Source: JAHFUI01 sp041485905 (GTDB lineage: Bacteria > Acidobacteriota > Vicinamibacteria > Vicinamibacterales > CAVVIG01). Taken from it: a stretch of 53,715 bases of DNA. The translations under genes were made by a program, and so were the position numbers. The notes under the pieces are model-generated. The model ran no database searches. It worked only from the letters and a program-made list of their open reading frames with translations, and was not told the DNA's origin. The stretch is taken from positions 1 through 53,715 of the forward strand of contig JBGPKK010000012.1 in assembly GCA_041485905.1 (NCBI GenBank), in the 5' to 3' direction. Shown piece after piece: positions 1 to 7,875 of this stretch (positions are counted from its first letter, which is position 1; each line of letters starts with the position of its first letter).

Positions 1-118
1 CACCCCCGGCGCCCTCCAAGACCTCGCGCTCGAGCGTAGACTCTCGCGCTCGGCTGAAGGCTACCGGCGTCCCACCCCCGGCGCCCTCCAAGACCTCGCG
101 CTCGAGCCGAGACTCTCG
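1..118. repeat. 72-bp tandem repeat inside the mtaB-like gene
   Basis: Positions 1-72 and 73-118 share the same start; the first 34 bases are identical and similarity continues to about 118. The unit is 72 bp, a multiple of three, so the mtaB reading frame stays open and encodes a 24-residue repeat containing LEREVLEGAGGG. More copies may lie left of the window edge. Confidence 0.85.
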
Positions 119-802
119 GGTGTGCCAACCGGCGAGCGCGCGCAGCAGATCGATTAGCGACGACGCCGGATGTAGATCCCGCCCGTACGAACCGAGATGC
201 ACGCCGGTGAGCGCGATCTCCTTGAATCCGGCGTGGACGACCCGCCGAACTTCTGAAAGGACGGTGTCGACAGACACGCTCCTCGGTGCGCCTCTCGTCG
301 TCGGGATGATGCAATAGGCGCACGGCTGGGCGCAGCCGGTCTGCACGCGCAGCGTGAACGCCGTGCGACCGGCGACGCCAGGCTCGATCGCCGACCCGCA
401 ACTCCCGTCGCCGTCGCCGAAGCGATCCGCCGTGGTGAGCGCTTCCCCGACGGTCACGTCCGCCTGGAGGCGGACGCCGCGAATCAGAGAGAGCACTCTC
501 GGCTTGTCGTCGTTCGAAATAACGCCGGCGACGTTGGACAGGCCGCGAAACTGGTCGGGCCATCGAGTCGCGGAACACCCGGTGACGATCACCTGCGCGT
601 CCGGATTGATGCGCGCGAGCCGACGAACGGTCTGTCGCGCGCTTTGATCCGCGCTGGCAGTGACCGAGCACGTGTTGACGATCACCAGGTCCGCGCGATC
701 CGGCGAGGCGGCATCCGCGCCGCGCGCGCGCAGCTCCTCCTCGAAGCCAAGCGAATCGGCCTGGTTCACGCGGCAGCCGAAGGTAATCACGGAGTACTTC
801 AT
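1..802 (-). CDS. mtaB: tRNA threonylcarbamoyladenosine methylthiotransferase (MtaB-like), partial at its 3' end
   Basis: Radical-SAM methylthiotransferase, read from the minus strand and cut by the window edge after about 267 residues. The N-terminal UPF0004 domain has its three expected cysteines (C10 in FGCRVNQ, C45 in NTCSV, C76 in TGCSA). The radical-SAM CxxxCxxC motif is CAQPCAYC at residues 157-164. The family adds a methylthio group to t6A37 of tRNAs; the MtaB rather than MiaB assignment rests on the CRVNQAD start and is a family-level call. The ATG start overlaps the purD stop as ATGA, so the two are translationally coupled. After about residue 229 the protein enters a 24-residue tandem repeat where the radical-SAM barrel should continue, so this copy may be modified or non-functional. 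A REP-like palindrome lies in the linker near residues 109-116. Confidence 0.85.
   Translation of the reverse strand, partial: MKYSVITFGCRVNQADSLGFEEELRARGADAASPDRADLVIVNTCSVTASADQSARQTVRRLARINPDAQVIVTGCSATRWPDQFRGLSNVAGVISNDDKPRVLSLIRGVRLQADVTVGEALTTADRFGDGDGSCGSAIEPGVAGRTAFTLRVQTGCAQPCAYCIIPTTRGAPRSVSVDTVLSEVRRVVHAGFKEIALTGVHLGSYGRDLHPASSLIDLLRALAGWHTRESRLEREVLEGAGGGTPVAFSRARESTLEREVLEGAGG
458..475. repeat. REP-like palindrome (GTCCGCCT/AGGCGGAC) in the mtaB linker
   Basis: Perfect 8-bp inverted arms separated by two bases, inside the variable linker between the N-terminal and radical-SAM domains. It resembles the palindromes at 11735-11752 and 21483-21500 (GTCCGGCT/AGCCGGAC), differing by one base pair in each arm. 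Confidence 0.5.
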
Positions 803-2073
803 GAAATCTGCAATGCTTTCCTGCCGATGTCCCGCCTGTACTGCATCCCTTCGAAATGAATCTTCGACACACCCTCGTACGCGCGGGCGATCGCATCTTC
901 GAAGCTGGCGCCTCGTCCAACGACGGTCAGGACCCGGCCGCCAGCGGTGACGAGGACATCGCCGCGGCGCGAGGTTCCCGCGTGAAAAACCTGCGCTGCG
1001 GGTTCGGCATCCTCAATCCCGTGGATCGGCTGGCCGCTCTGGGGCGACTCTGGATAGCCGCGCGACGCCATCACGACGCCCACCAGCTTGTCCTGCCCAA
1101 GTCGGCATGACGGCTGAACCAGCCGGCCTTCGGCGGCGGCGATCAGCACCGGCAGCAGCGGCTCGGCAATCAGCGGAAGAATCACTTGCGCTTCAGGATC
1201 GCCAAGCCGCACGTTGAACTCGATCACCTTCGGACCGTCGGTGGTCAGCATCAGCCCGACGTACAGAAATCCGCGGAACGGATGCCCTTCTTCCGCCATG
1301 CCCGAAATGACCGGCGCGACGATCTCGCGCATGACGCGCGACTCGAGGGCCGCGTCGACGAGCACGCTCGGCGCGAACGCTCCCATGCCGCCGGTGTTGG
1401 GACCGCGATCATCGTCGAACGCCCGCTTGTGATCTTGGGCCGATGCAAACGGCAGCGCATGCGCGCCGTCGCTGAACACAAAAAACGATACTTCGGGCCC
1501 GGACAGGCACTCCTCGACAACGAGACGCTCGCCAGCCGCGCCGAATCGATGATCGCGCATCGCCGCCACGACAGCCTCTTCGGCGCTCGCGCGATCCTCG
1601 GCGATCACGACCCCTTTGCCTGCGGCCAGGCCGTCAGCCTTGAGGACCATCGGGTAGCCGAACTCACCCGATCGCACCGCCCACAGACCTTCTTCAACCG
1701 ACTCGCATGTGCGAAACCGGGCGGTCGGCACACGATGTCTCGCCATGAAGGCTTTCGCAAACGCCTTGCTCGATTCCAGCCTCGCGGCGGCCTGAGTTGG
1801 GCCGAAGAGCTGCCGCCCTTCGCTCGCAAACCGATCGGCGACGCCGAGACTGAGCGGCAGTTCAGGTCCGACCACGGTGAAGTCGATCCGCTCGTGCGCG
1901 GCAAGCTGCAGAAGACCGGCGGGATCGGAAAGGTCAGCGTCCACGGCCCGGCAAAACGCCGCCATGCCGGGATTTCCGGGAGCGCAGATGACCTCGCCCC
2001 CCTCGCGCTCGCCAAACAGGCGGGCAGCCAGCGCGTGCTCGCGCGCACCGCTACCGAGAACCAGAACTCTCAT
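799..2073 (-). CDS. purD: Phosphoribosylamine--glycine ligase (GAR synthetase)
   Basis: Joins 5-phosphoribosylamine and glycine using ATP, the second step of de novo purine synthesis, in the cytoplasm. The 424 residues match the usual family length. The N-terminal Rossmann-like start MRVLVLGSGAREHALA is followed by the ATP-grasp region with KADGLAAGKGVVIAED (about residues 145-160), GHPFRGFLYVGLM and the metal/ATP site FNVRLGDPEAQ (about 288-298). The ATG at 2073 begins directly at the conserved first strand, so the start is secure. The gene is divergent from rpsU and its stop overlaps the start of the mtaB-like gene (ATGA). No odd residues were noticed. Confidence 0.97.
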   Translation of the reverse strand: MRVLVLGSGAREHALAARLFGEREGGEVICAPGNPGMAAFCRAVDADLSDPAGLLQLAAHERIDFTVVGPELPLSLGVADRFASEGRQLFGPTQAAARLESSKAFAKAFMARHRVPTARFRTCESVEEGLWAVRSGEFGYPMVLKADGLAAGKGVVIAEDRASAEEAVVAAMRDHRFGAAGERLVVEECLSGPEVSFFVFSDGAHALPFASAQDHKRAFDDDRGPNTGGMGAFAPSVLVDAALESRVMREIVAPVISGMAEEGHPFRGFLYVGLMLTTDGPKVIEFNVRLGDPEAQVILPLIAEPLLPVLIAAAEGRLVQPSCRLGQDKLVGVVMASRGYPESPQSGQPIHGIEDAEPAAQVFHAGTSRRGDVLVTAGGRVLTVVGRGASFEDAIARAYEGVSKIHFEGMQYRRDIGRKALQIS

Positions 2074-2128
2074 GATGTGAAGAAGTTATCCTGCGTAGGG
2101 GAGCAGCACGCTGGTGGGGACTATTTCG

Positions 2129-2158
2129 TTGACCTTGAACGTGGATTGCGCCTAGAAT
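2129..2158 (+). promoter_or_regulatory. sigma70-type promoter for rpsU
   Basis: TTGACC at 2129-2134 and TAGAAT at 2153-2158 are separated by 18 bases, close to the housekeeping consensus. They lie in the divergent purD-rpsU spacer and would give a leader of about 60 bases before the rpsU start. Confidence 0.7.
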
Positions 2159-2224
2159 CCGCGTTTACCTGTGATAGCGTAGCATATTTGCTTTGCACGT
2201 CGCGTCTGAGGGGGTGTGATACGC

Positions 2225-2422
2225 GTGGCTGAAGTCAAGATTCAGGAGGGGGAATCGATCGAGAGTGCCCTCCGCCGGTTCAAAAGGAAAGTGCAGCAGG
2301 AAGACATCATTAAGGATATCAAGAAGCATTCGTTTTATTTGAAACCTGGCGACAAGCGCCGGGCGAAACAGGCTCTGGCGCGAAAACGGAATCGCAAAAA
2401 GATCCGGCGCGAGACGGAGTAA
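2225..2422 (+). CDS. rpsU: 30S ribosomal protein S21
   Basis: Small basic ribosomal protein of the 30S subunit, 65 residues. The sequence has the typical S21 pattern: an acidic N-terminal part ending ESIESALRRFKRK, then the basic HSFYLKPGDKRR tail and a Lys/Arg-rich end. I chose the GTG at 2225 because translation then begins MAEVKIQEG as in many S21 proteins and the purine-rich GAGGGGG at 2208-2214 sits about 10 bases upstream; an in-frame GTG at 2216 is too close to that site. A clear sigma70 promoter precedes it. The two genes that follow run in the same direction with short gaps and may share transcription. Confidence 0.95.
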   Translation: MAEVKIQEGESIESALRRFKRKVQQEDIIKDIKKHSFYLKPGDKRRAKQALARKRNRKKIRRETE

Positions 2423-2457
2423 GACCGACCGACCGACCCTGGACGAGGTAGCGAGCG

Positions 2458-2766
2458 ATGGAGTTCCAAGACCGGATCCTCACGTGCGTGGACTGCAGCG
2501 CAGAGTTTGTCTGGACGGCGGGAGAGCAGCAATTTTTCGCCGACAAGAACTTCAAGAACGAACCGAAGCGGTGCAAGGCCTGTAAGGGGAAGCGGGCCAG
2601 TCGCCCGGCTGGCGGGTCGGTCGCCCGCGAGCGGGTGGAAACCACCACCACGTGCTCGGCCTGCGGAAAAGAGACGACGGTGCCGTTTCGTCCCACGCAG
2701 GGCCGTCCCGTCTTCTGCAAGGAATGCTTCCAATCCCGGAAATTCGCCGGGGCTGGCGGCGTCTAG
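2458..2766 (+). CDS. Two-zinc-ribbon protein of unknown role
   Basis: A 102-residue cytoplasmic protein with two putative treble-clef or zinc-ribbon modules. The first pair is CVDC (residues 10-13) with CKAC (about 39-42); the second is CSAC (about 66-69) with CKEC (about 88-91), joined by a Ser/Arg/Gly-rich linker. The second half, with VPFRPTQGRPVFCKECF, matches a widespread CxxC-x17-CxxC zinc-ribbon family found alone or fused to other domains. GAGGT stands 12 bases before the ATG. It lies 35 bases after rpsU, suggesting a translation-related or nucleic-acid-binding role, which is inference. Confidence 0.85.
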   Translation: MEFQDRILTCVDCSAEFVWTAGEQQFFADKNFKNEPKRCKACKGKRASRPAGGSVARERVETTTTCSACGKETTVPFRPTQGRPVFCKECFQSRKFAGAGGV

Positions 2767-2811
2767 CTGAATCGAAGTTCGTAGCACGCACGCATTTATT
2801 CTGGAGTGTCC

Positions 2812-3165
2812 ATGCAGATTACGGAACGGGCGGTTGGCGGCGTGATGGTCCTCGACCTGAAGGGCAAGATCACGTTAGGCGAAGGCGATGAGTTGCTCAA
2901 GGACAAGGTGAACAGCCTCGTCAATCAGGGCCATAAGAAGATCCTGCTCAACCTTGCACAGGTCCCATATCTCGACAGCGCGGGCCTCGGCGAAGTGGTG
3001 CGCGCGTACACGACCGTCAGCCGGCAGGGGGGCAGCCTGAAACTGCTCAATCTGACCAAGCGCATCACCGATCTCCTGTCGATCACCAAGCTTCTGACGG
3101 TGTTCGACACGTTCGATTCCGAAAGCGAAGCCGTCCAGAGTTATTCGGCGTCGGCCAAGGTCTAG
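2812..3165 (+). CDS. STAS-domain anti-sigma factor antagonist
   Basis: A single STAS domain of 117 residues. The strand-helix order and the motif PYLDSAGLGEVV (about residues 52-63), containing the serine that partner kinases phosphorylate in SpoIIAA/RsbV proteins, support the call. Such proteins free a sigma factor by binding its anti-sigma kinase. No kinase or phosphatase partner lies nearby, so the target is unknown. The start is the ATG at 2812, giving MQITERAVGG, with GGAG five bases upstream; a GTG six bases earlier overlaps that ribosome site and is unlikely. Confidence 0.92.
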   Translation: MQITERAVGGVMVLDLKGKITLGEGDELLKDKVNSLVNQGHKKILLNLAQVPYLDSAGLGEVVRAYTTVSRQGGSLKLLNLTKRITDLLSITKLLTVFDTFDSESEAVQSYSASAKV

Positions 3166-3181
3166 CCGTCCACCGCGCTAG

Positions 3182-4129
3182 ATGGCGCGCAGCACTTCTT
3201 CCAAAGTGGCGCTCTCAAGTGCCTCGGTCGCGGCGGCACCAGGGCGCCCGACTGCCCTCAGCCTGATCGTCTCGGTCCGCCCGGGCCAGTGGACGAAAAA
3301 CCTGCTCGTTTTCGCCGGCCTGCTGTTCGGCCGCCGGCTGCTCAATCCCACGGCCGTGATCGCGGCGAGCGTCACCTTCGTCGCCTTCTGCGCGCTGTCG
3401 GGAGCGGTGTACTTGCTAAACGACGTGCTCGATCGCGAAAGCGATCGCCGCCACCCCCTCAAGGCCGGTCGTCCGATCGCCTCGGGAGCGCTCAGCGTTT
3501 CGGCCGGAATTGCCGCCGCCTGTGTACTGTCCGCGGCGGGACTGGCCGCGGCGTTCGCGCTCAATCTTCGTCTCGGCGCGGTGGCGGCCGCCTATGTGGC
3601 GTTGCTGGCGCTGTATTCCGGGCTGCTCAAGCACATCGTCATCATCGACGTGCTGACGATCGCCCTCGGGTTCGTTCTGCGCGCGGTGGCGGGCGCCGTG
3701 GCGGTGGACGTCGAAATCAGCCACTGGCTGCTCGTCTGCACAATCCTGCTTGCCCTCTTCATCGCGCTGGCCAAACGCCGGCATGAGCTCGTGCTGCTGA
3801 CCGATACCGCCACGAGTCATCGGCCGATCCTGAGCGAGTACACTCCATATCTTCTGGATCAAATGATCGGTGTCGTCACCGCGTCGACGCTGATCGCGTA
3901 TGTGTTCTACACCATCAGCCCCGAGACGCAGCTGAAGTTCGGGCCGTGGCTGGGGTTGACGATTCCGTTTCCCTTGTATGGGATTTTTCGGTACCTCTAT
4001 CTCGTGCACCAGCGGGAAGGGGGCGGAAGTCCCGCCGATTTGCTGCTCACCGACAAACCGCTGCTCGCCTGCGTGGCGCTGTGGGCACTGTTGGTGGCGC
4101 TGATCCTTTACCGGCCCTTCCTCGTGTGA
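3182..4129 (+). CDS. UbiA-family prenyltransferase, decaprenyl-phosphate phosphoribosyltransferase-like
   Basis: Integral membrane protein of 315 residues with many hydrophobic helices. The UbiA aspartate motif is NDVLDRESDRRHP (about residues 80-92), followed by LKAGRPIASG. The early RPGQWTKN motif and the position of the Asp motif match the DPPR synthase (Rv3806c-like) branch, which transfers phosphoribose from PRPP to polyprenyl phosphate. In that pathway later enzymes make decaprenyl-phospho-arabinose; none of those are visible here. It opens a block of glycosyltransferases, consistent with lipid-linked glycan synthesis. No clear ribosome site precedes the ATG. Another UbiA substrate cannot be excluded. 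Confidence 0.85.
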   Translation: MARSTSSKVALSSASVAAAPGRPTALSLIVSVRPGQWTKNLLVFAGLLFGRRLLNPTAVIAASVTFVAFCALSGAVYLLNDVLDRESDRRHPLKAGRPIASGALSVSAGIAAACVLSAAGLAAAFALNLRLGAVAAAYVALLALYSGLLKHIVIIDVLTIALGFVLRAVAGAVAVDVEISHWLLVCTILLALFIALAKRRHELVLLTDTATSHRPILSEYTPYLLDQMIGVVTASTLIAYVFYTISPETQLKFGPWLGLTIPFPLYGIFRYLYLVHQREGGGSPADLLLTDKPLLACVALWALLVALILYRPFLV

Positions 4130-4152
4130 GGGCTGAAAGCTGATGGCTGTTT

Positions 4153-5178
4153 ATGCCCGATTTCAACGTCCGCTCCGATTCGATCGACGTCGAGCAGATC
4201 ATGGAGCAGATCCGGGCGCGCATCCGCGAGAAGCGCGGCGTCGACTACACTGAGCAGCAGCTCCGCGAGCTCGCCGCGGTCAAGCTCGAAAAGTTTCTCG
4301 ATCCGCGCGGCGTTCGATCCGATCTGCTGGAACAATTCAAGCAGCACCAGCCGCGATACGAACCGCCGAGCGTCCCGTCGTTCGCCTTCGAGGACACGAC
4401 GATGTTCGAGACGCACCGCGGATTGCTGCGGTTCTTCCGAAAGCTGCTGAACCCGATCCTCAAGCTCTTCTTCAACCCGAACGCCGTCATTCACGCGCTG
4501 CACGCGCAGTCGGAAATCAACAAAGCGAATCTCGAACGCGAGGTCACGCGCGAGAACCAGCGGCGCGACATGGACGCGCTGTACTTCGAGGTTATTCATA
4601 ATCTGGTCTTCGAACTGACTCGCACCGGTATCGAGGTGAAGAACCTGGAAATGCGCGTCGAATCGCTCGTGAGCCGCCTCGAGTTCAACGAGCGGCGGGC
4701 GCGCGCGCTCGAGAGCGTGGTGGTCTACAAACCCTCGACCGAGGAGCGCGCCGAGCCGGTCCCCTCGCCGAGCCCGTCGCGGCCACCGCGAAGCGGCCCG
4801 AGTCACTATCCGCAGTCCGCCCCGGCCGGCAATTATCCGCAGGCGGCGGCTCCGGAGCCCGGCGTCGCGAACACGCCAGCGCCTGCACTCGCGCCGGCGA
4901 CTGCCGGCGGTCAGACTGAAGGCCCCGGACAGCGCAGCCGGCGGCGCCGGCGCCGCCGTGGTCGGCGTGGCGGTCCTCCCGCGTCGGCCGTGATGGGTCA
5001 GCCGTCATCGTCAGCACAGAGCGACCCCTCTCTGTCGCTCGAACAGGCGTTGGCGCCCGCATCACTCCCCAGCGAGCCTCGGCAACCGGCCGAATCCACG
5101 CCGCCAGAAGCGCCTTCGAACAACCCGGATCTTTCGTCGAGCGCGGGACAGAGCGGGTCAGACCCCGAGCCACAGTGA
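4153..5178 (+). CDS. Coiled-coil protein with Pro-rich and poly-Arg tail, function unknown
   Basis: A 341-residue protein I do not recognise. The N-terminal half is charged and helical, starting with DVEQIMEQIRARIREKRG. A short hydrophobic stretch lies around LLNPILKLFFNPNAVI (about residues 97-112), and long heptad-like helices (EINKANLEREVTRENQRRD to about residue 195) suggest a coiled coil. The last 140 residues are low-complexity Pro/Ala/Ser with an eight-Arg run near residues 259-266. No signal peptide is visible. It sits between the prenyltransferase and the first glycosyltransferase and its stop overlaps that gene's GTG. By position it could scaffold or regulate the glycan machinery; this is inference only. 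Confidence 0.7.
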   Translation: MPDFNVRSDSIDVEQIMEQIRARIREKRGVDYTEQQLRELAAVKLEKFLDPRGVRSDLLEQFKQHQPRYEPPSVPSFAFEDTTMFETHRGLLRFFRKLLNPILKLFFNPNAVIHALHAQSEINKANLEREVTRENQRRDMDALYFEVIHNLVFELTRTGIEVKNLEMRVESLVSRLEFNERRARALESVVVYKPSTEERAEPVPSPSPSRPPRSGPSHYPQSAPAGNYPQAAAPEPGVANTPAPALAPATAGGQTEGPGQRSRRRRRRRGRRGGPPASAVMGQPSSSAQSDPSLSLEQALAPASLPSEPRQPAESTPPEAPSNNPDLSSSAGQSGSDPEPQ

Positions 5179-6677
5179 AGCTCGCGGTCGTCGTTCAGCG
5201 CTACGGTCAGGCGATCAACGGAGGCGCCGAGCTGCACGCGCGCTACATCGCCGAGCATCTGGCCAGACATGCCGAGGTCGAGGTGCTGACGACATGCGCG
5301 ACCGACTACGTGACGTGGCGCAACGAACTGCCGGCGGGCGAGGAGAAGGTCAACGGCGTGCGCGTGCGCCGGTTTCCGGTCAAGCACGAACGCGATCCGC
5401 AGCTGTTCGGGCGCCGATCGACTCAGGTCTTCGAGCGGCTACATTCGCTCGGCGACGAGCTCGATTGGCTGGACGCGGAAGGTCCGACGTCGCTGGCGCT
5501 GATCGATCACCTTGGCCGGAACGCCGGCAACTACGATTACTGCCTCTTCTTCAGCTACCGCTATTACCACGCGTACCACGGCGTGCGCGCCACCTCGCCC
5601 CGCGCGGTGCTGGTGCCGACCGCGGAGCGCGACGCGGCAATTGGCCTGACGATCTTTCAGCCGATCTTCCGGGGCGTCCGCGCGCTCATGTACAACTCGC
5701 ACGAGGAACGGGCGATGATCCAGGCGGTGTCCGGTAACCACGACGTACCCGGCGTGGTCGTGGGGATCGGATCGGAGGTGCCGCGGAATCCGCAGCCGGC
5801 GCGATTTCGGCAGAAATACAACATCCGCGGTCCGTTTGCGGTGTACGTGGGACGCATCGACGAGAACAAAGGGTGCTCGGAGCTGTTCGAATTCTTCCAG
5901 GGCTACATCCGCGATTCATCGGGCCAACTCTCGCTCGTCCTCATCGGGAACTCGCGGCTGCCGGTTCCCGATCATCCGCGCATCCGCCACCTCGGGTTCC
6001 TCGACGATACGGACAAATTTGACGCGATGGCCGCCGCGGACCTGCTCGTCATCCCGTCGTATTTCGAAAGCCTGTCGATGGTGGCGCTGGAGGCGTGGGC
6101 GCTCGGACGGCCGGTGCTCGCCAACGGGAAGTGCGACGTCCTGAAGGGTCAGTGCACGCGCGCCAACGCCGGTCTGTACTATGAAACCTATGCCGAGTTC
6201 CTGGAGACGCTGCGCGCCATCGAGCAGAATCGATGGTTGAGCACGTCGCTCGGACGAAACGGCCGGCAGTTTTTCAGCAAGCATTACGACTGGCCGGTCA
6301 TCGAACGGACATATCTCACCATGTTCGAGCGCTTGTCGCATGAGCCGGCCGGAAAACCCATGGACAAGCTGCCAGGCTGGCTCGAACGGCGTCGTCAGAA
6401 CCAGCCGGCGGCTGACGCGGTGGTCGCCGGCCTGCCGAAGGGGCCTGCCCTGAGCGCGTCGTCCCTCGACCTGGCTCGCCCTTCGAGAACCTCAGGGCGT
6501 CCTGAGCCTGTCGAAGGACGGGACGACCCTGAGCTTGTCGAAGGGTCGAGTGGGCCGTCGCCCGGCGATATCCGGCGAGGGCAGGACCGGAGTCCTTCAG
6601 GCATGTCCTCTCCGCGACGGGCGGAGGCGGCCGGGCACGCCGGCCGATCGCGCCGAGGCGGCGGTCCTTCGCGATGA
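5175..6677 (+). CDS. GT4-type glycosyltransferase (copy A) with repeat-derived tail
   Basis: A GT-B fold family 4 glycosyltransferase of 500 residues. The N-terminal acceptor domain begins KLAVVVQRYGQAINGGAE; the C-terminal donor domain has VYVGRIDENKGCSELFEFF and the SYFESLSMVALEAWALG region carrying the EX7E-like motif. It probably transfers an activated sugar onto a lipid-linked or surface glycan. The GTG start overlaps the upstream stop (GTGA). It is a paralogue of the gene at 8949-10217, sharing VLTTCAxxYVTWxNE. From about residue 415 the protein leaves the family and continues through a palindromic repeat (6479-6547) and low-complexity sequence to the ATGA junction with the next gene, an extension of roughly 85 residues. 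Confidence 0.9.
   Translation: MKLAVVVQRYGQAINGGAELHARYIAEHLARHAEVEVLTTCATDYVTWRNELPAGEEKVNGVRVRRFPVKHERDPQLFGRRSTQVFERLHSLGDELDWLDAEGPTSLALIDHLGRNAGNYDYCLFFSYRYYHAYHGVRATSPRAVLVPTAERDAAIGLTIFQPIFRGVRALMYNSHEERAMIQAVSGNHDVPGVVVGIGSEVPRNPQPARFRQKYNIRGPFAVYVGRIDENKGCSELFEFFQGYIRDSSGQLSLVLIGNSRLPVPDHPRIRHLGFLDDTDKFDAMAAADLLVIPSYFESLSMVALEAWALGRPVLANGKCDVLKGQCTRANAGLYYETYAEFLETLRAIEQNRWLSTSLGRNGRQFFSKHYDWPVIERTYLTMFERLSHEPAGKPMDKLPGWLERRRQNQPAADAVVAGLPKGPALSASSLDLARPSRTSGRPEPVEGRDDPELVEGSSGPSPGDIRRGQDRSPSGMSSPRRAEAAGHAGRSRRGGGPSR
6479..6547. repeat. REP-like palindromic repeat cluster in the GT4 tail
   Basis: Two direct copies of a CCTGAGCYTGTCGAAGG unit (6501-6517 and 6528-6544) are preceded by a partial inverted copy (CCTTCGA then CTCAGG, 6480-6496). 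The unit is translated in frame as EPVEG and ELVEG. The same unit occurs in the opposite orientation at 14639-14664, in the first codons of the histidine kinase. Confidence 0.75.
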
Positions 6678-7873
6678 TCCAGATTCATCAGGTCCTGGCC
6701 ACACTCGGCTACGGTGATGCGATCGGCCATGAAGTGCTCGGCATTCAACGCGTGCTTCGCAGCCGGGGATACAAGTCGGAGATCTTCGTCGAATCCGCCG
6801 ACCACCGGCTGGAAGGGCTGACCCGGGATTACCGGGAGTTGGTCGACTTCAGCCATCCCGATCATCTGCTGCTCCATCACTTCTCGCTGGGCTCGAAAGC
6901 ATCGAGGACGGCGTATGCATTGCCGGACCGGATGGCGCTCATCTATCACAACATCACGCCGCCGGAATACTTCGTCGGCGTGAACCGGACGCTCGCGCGG
7001 CAGTGTTTTCGCGGACGCCGAGAGCTCGGCGCGTACGCCGACCGCTGCGACATGGCGCTCGGCGACTCGGAGTTCAACCGCCAGGACCTCGAGCAGTTCG
7101 GGTTCCCGCGCACCGCGGTGCTGCCGGTGGTGCCCGATTTCTCGCATCTGGAACGCCAGCCGAACCGATTCGTCGCCGATCAATTCGACGACGCGTGGAC
7201 CAACGTCATGTTCGTGGGACGGGTCATCGCGAACAAGAAGATCGAAGACGTGATCCGGTGCTTCCACGCGTATCACACGACGTTCAACACGCGCTCGCGT
7301 CTCCTGATCGTCGGGACGCACGCGGGGTTCGAACGGTATCTGGCGGCGCTCAACCAGCTGACCGCGGCCCTCGGCCTCCACCACGTGCATTTGGTGGGTC
7401 ACGTCACCGACGAGGAGCTGGTCGCGTATTACGAGGTCGCCGATCTGTTTCTGTGCGCCAGCGAGCACGAAGGGTTCTGCGTCCCAATCGTCGAGGCGTT
7501 CTACATGGAGGTGCCCGTTCTCGCGTACGCCGCCACGGCGGTGCCTGCGACCATGGACGGCGCCGGCGTGTTGTACGACGACAAAGATCCGAGGCACGTC
7601 GCCGCCCTGATGGACGCCGTCGTGACGAACACGGCGCTGCAGGAGGCGATCGTCGACGGACAGCTCGACGCCGTCGGGCGCCTCCAGGCCAAGGACTTCG
7701 CCGGCACGCTCCTCGGCTTCGTCGACCACATCCTGGGATCGCCCCGCGCGGGGCAGCCGCACGTCGCCTTCGATTTCTGGCAGCAGTTCGACGCGGCTGA
7801 GGAACTGGAAGAGCTCCGGCTGTATCGGCCGGCCATTTACAAGGCACTGCCGGCACGAGAGGATGCCACGTAA
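6674..7873 (+). CDS. GT4-type glycosyltransferase (copy B)
   Basis: Glycosyltransferase of 399 residues, GT-B fold. The acceptor half begins MIQIHQVLATLGYGDAIGHE and contains LIYHNITPPEYF and LGDSEFNRQDLEQFGF. The donor half has MFVGRVIANKKIEDVI and SEHEGFCVPIVEAF, the family EX7E-type signature, followed by PVLAYAATAVPATM. Its ATG overlaps the preceding stop (ATGA). It is clearly paralogous to the next gene. By position it acts with the other three transferases on one glycan; donor and acceptor sugars cannot be read from the sequence. Confidence 0.92.
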   Translation: MIQIHQVLATLGYGDAIGHEVLGIQRVLRSRGYKSEIFVESADHRLEGLTRDYRELVDFSHPDHLLLHHFSLGSKASRTAYALPDRMALIYHNITPPEYFVGVNRTLARQCFRGRRELGAYADRCDMALGDSEFNRQDLEQFGFPRTAVLPVVPDFSHLERQPNRFVADQFDDAWTNVMFVGRVIANKKIEDVIRCFHAYHTTFNTRSRLLIVGTHAGFERYLAALNQLTAALGLHHVHLVGHVTDEELVAYYEVADLFLCASEHEGFCVPIVEAFYMEVPVLAYAATAVPATMDGAGVLYDDKDPRHVAALMDAVVTNTALQEAIVDGQLDAVGRLQAKDFAGTLLGFVDHILGSPRAGQPHVAFDFWQQFDAAEELEELRLYRPAIYKALPAREDAT

Positions 7874-7875
7874 TC

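Noticed and set aside
4130..4152. GGGCTGAAAGCTGATGGCTG as another REP element
   Set aside because: Short, imperfect and single in this window; not enough to call a repeat family.
6395..7762. Minus-strand ORF of 455 codons
   Set aside because: Antisense to two glycosyltransferase genes with strong family motifs.
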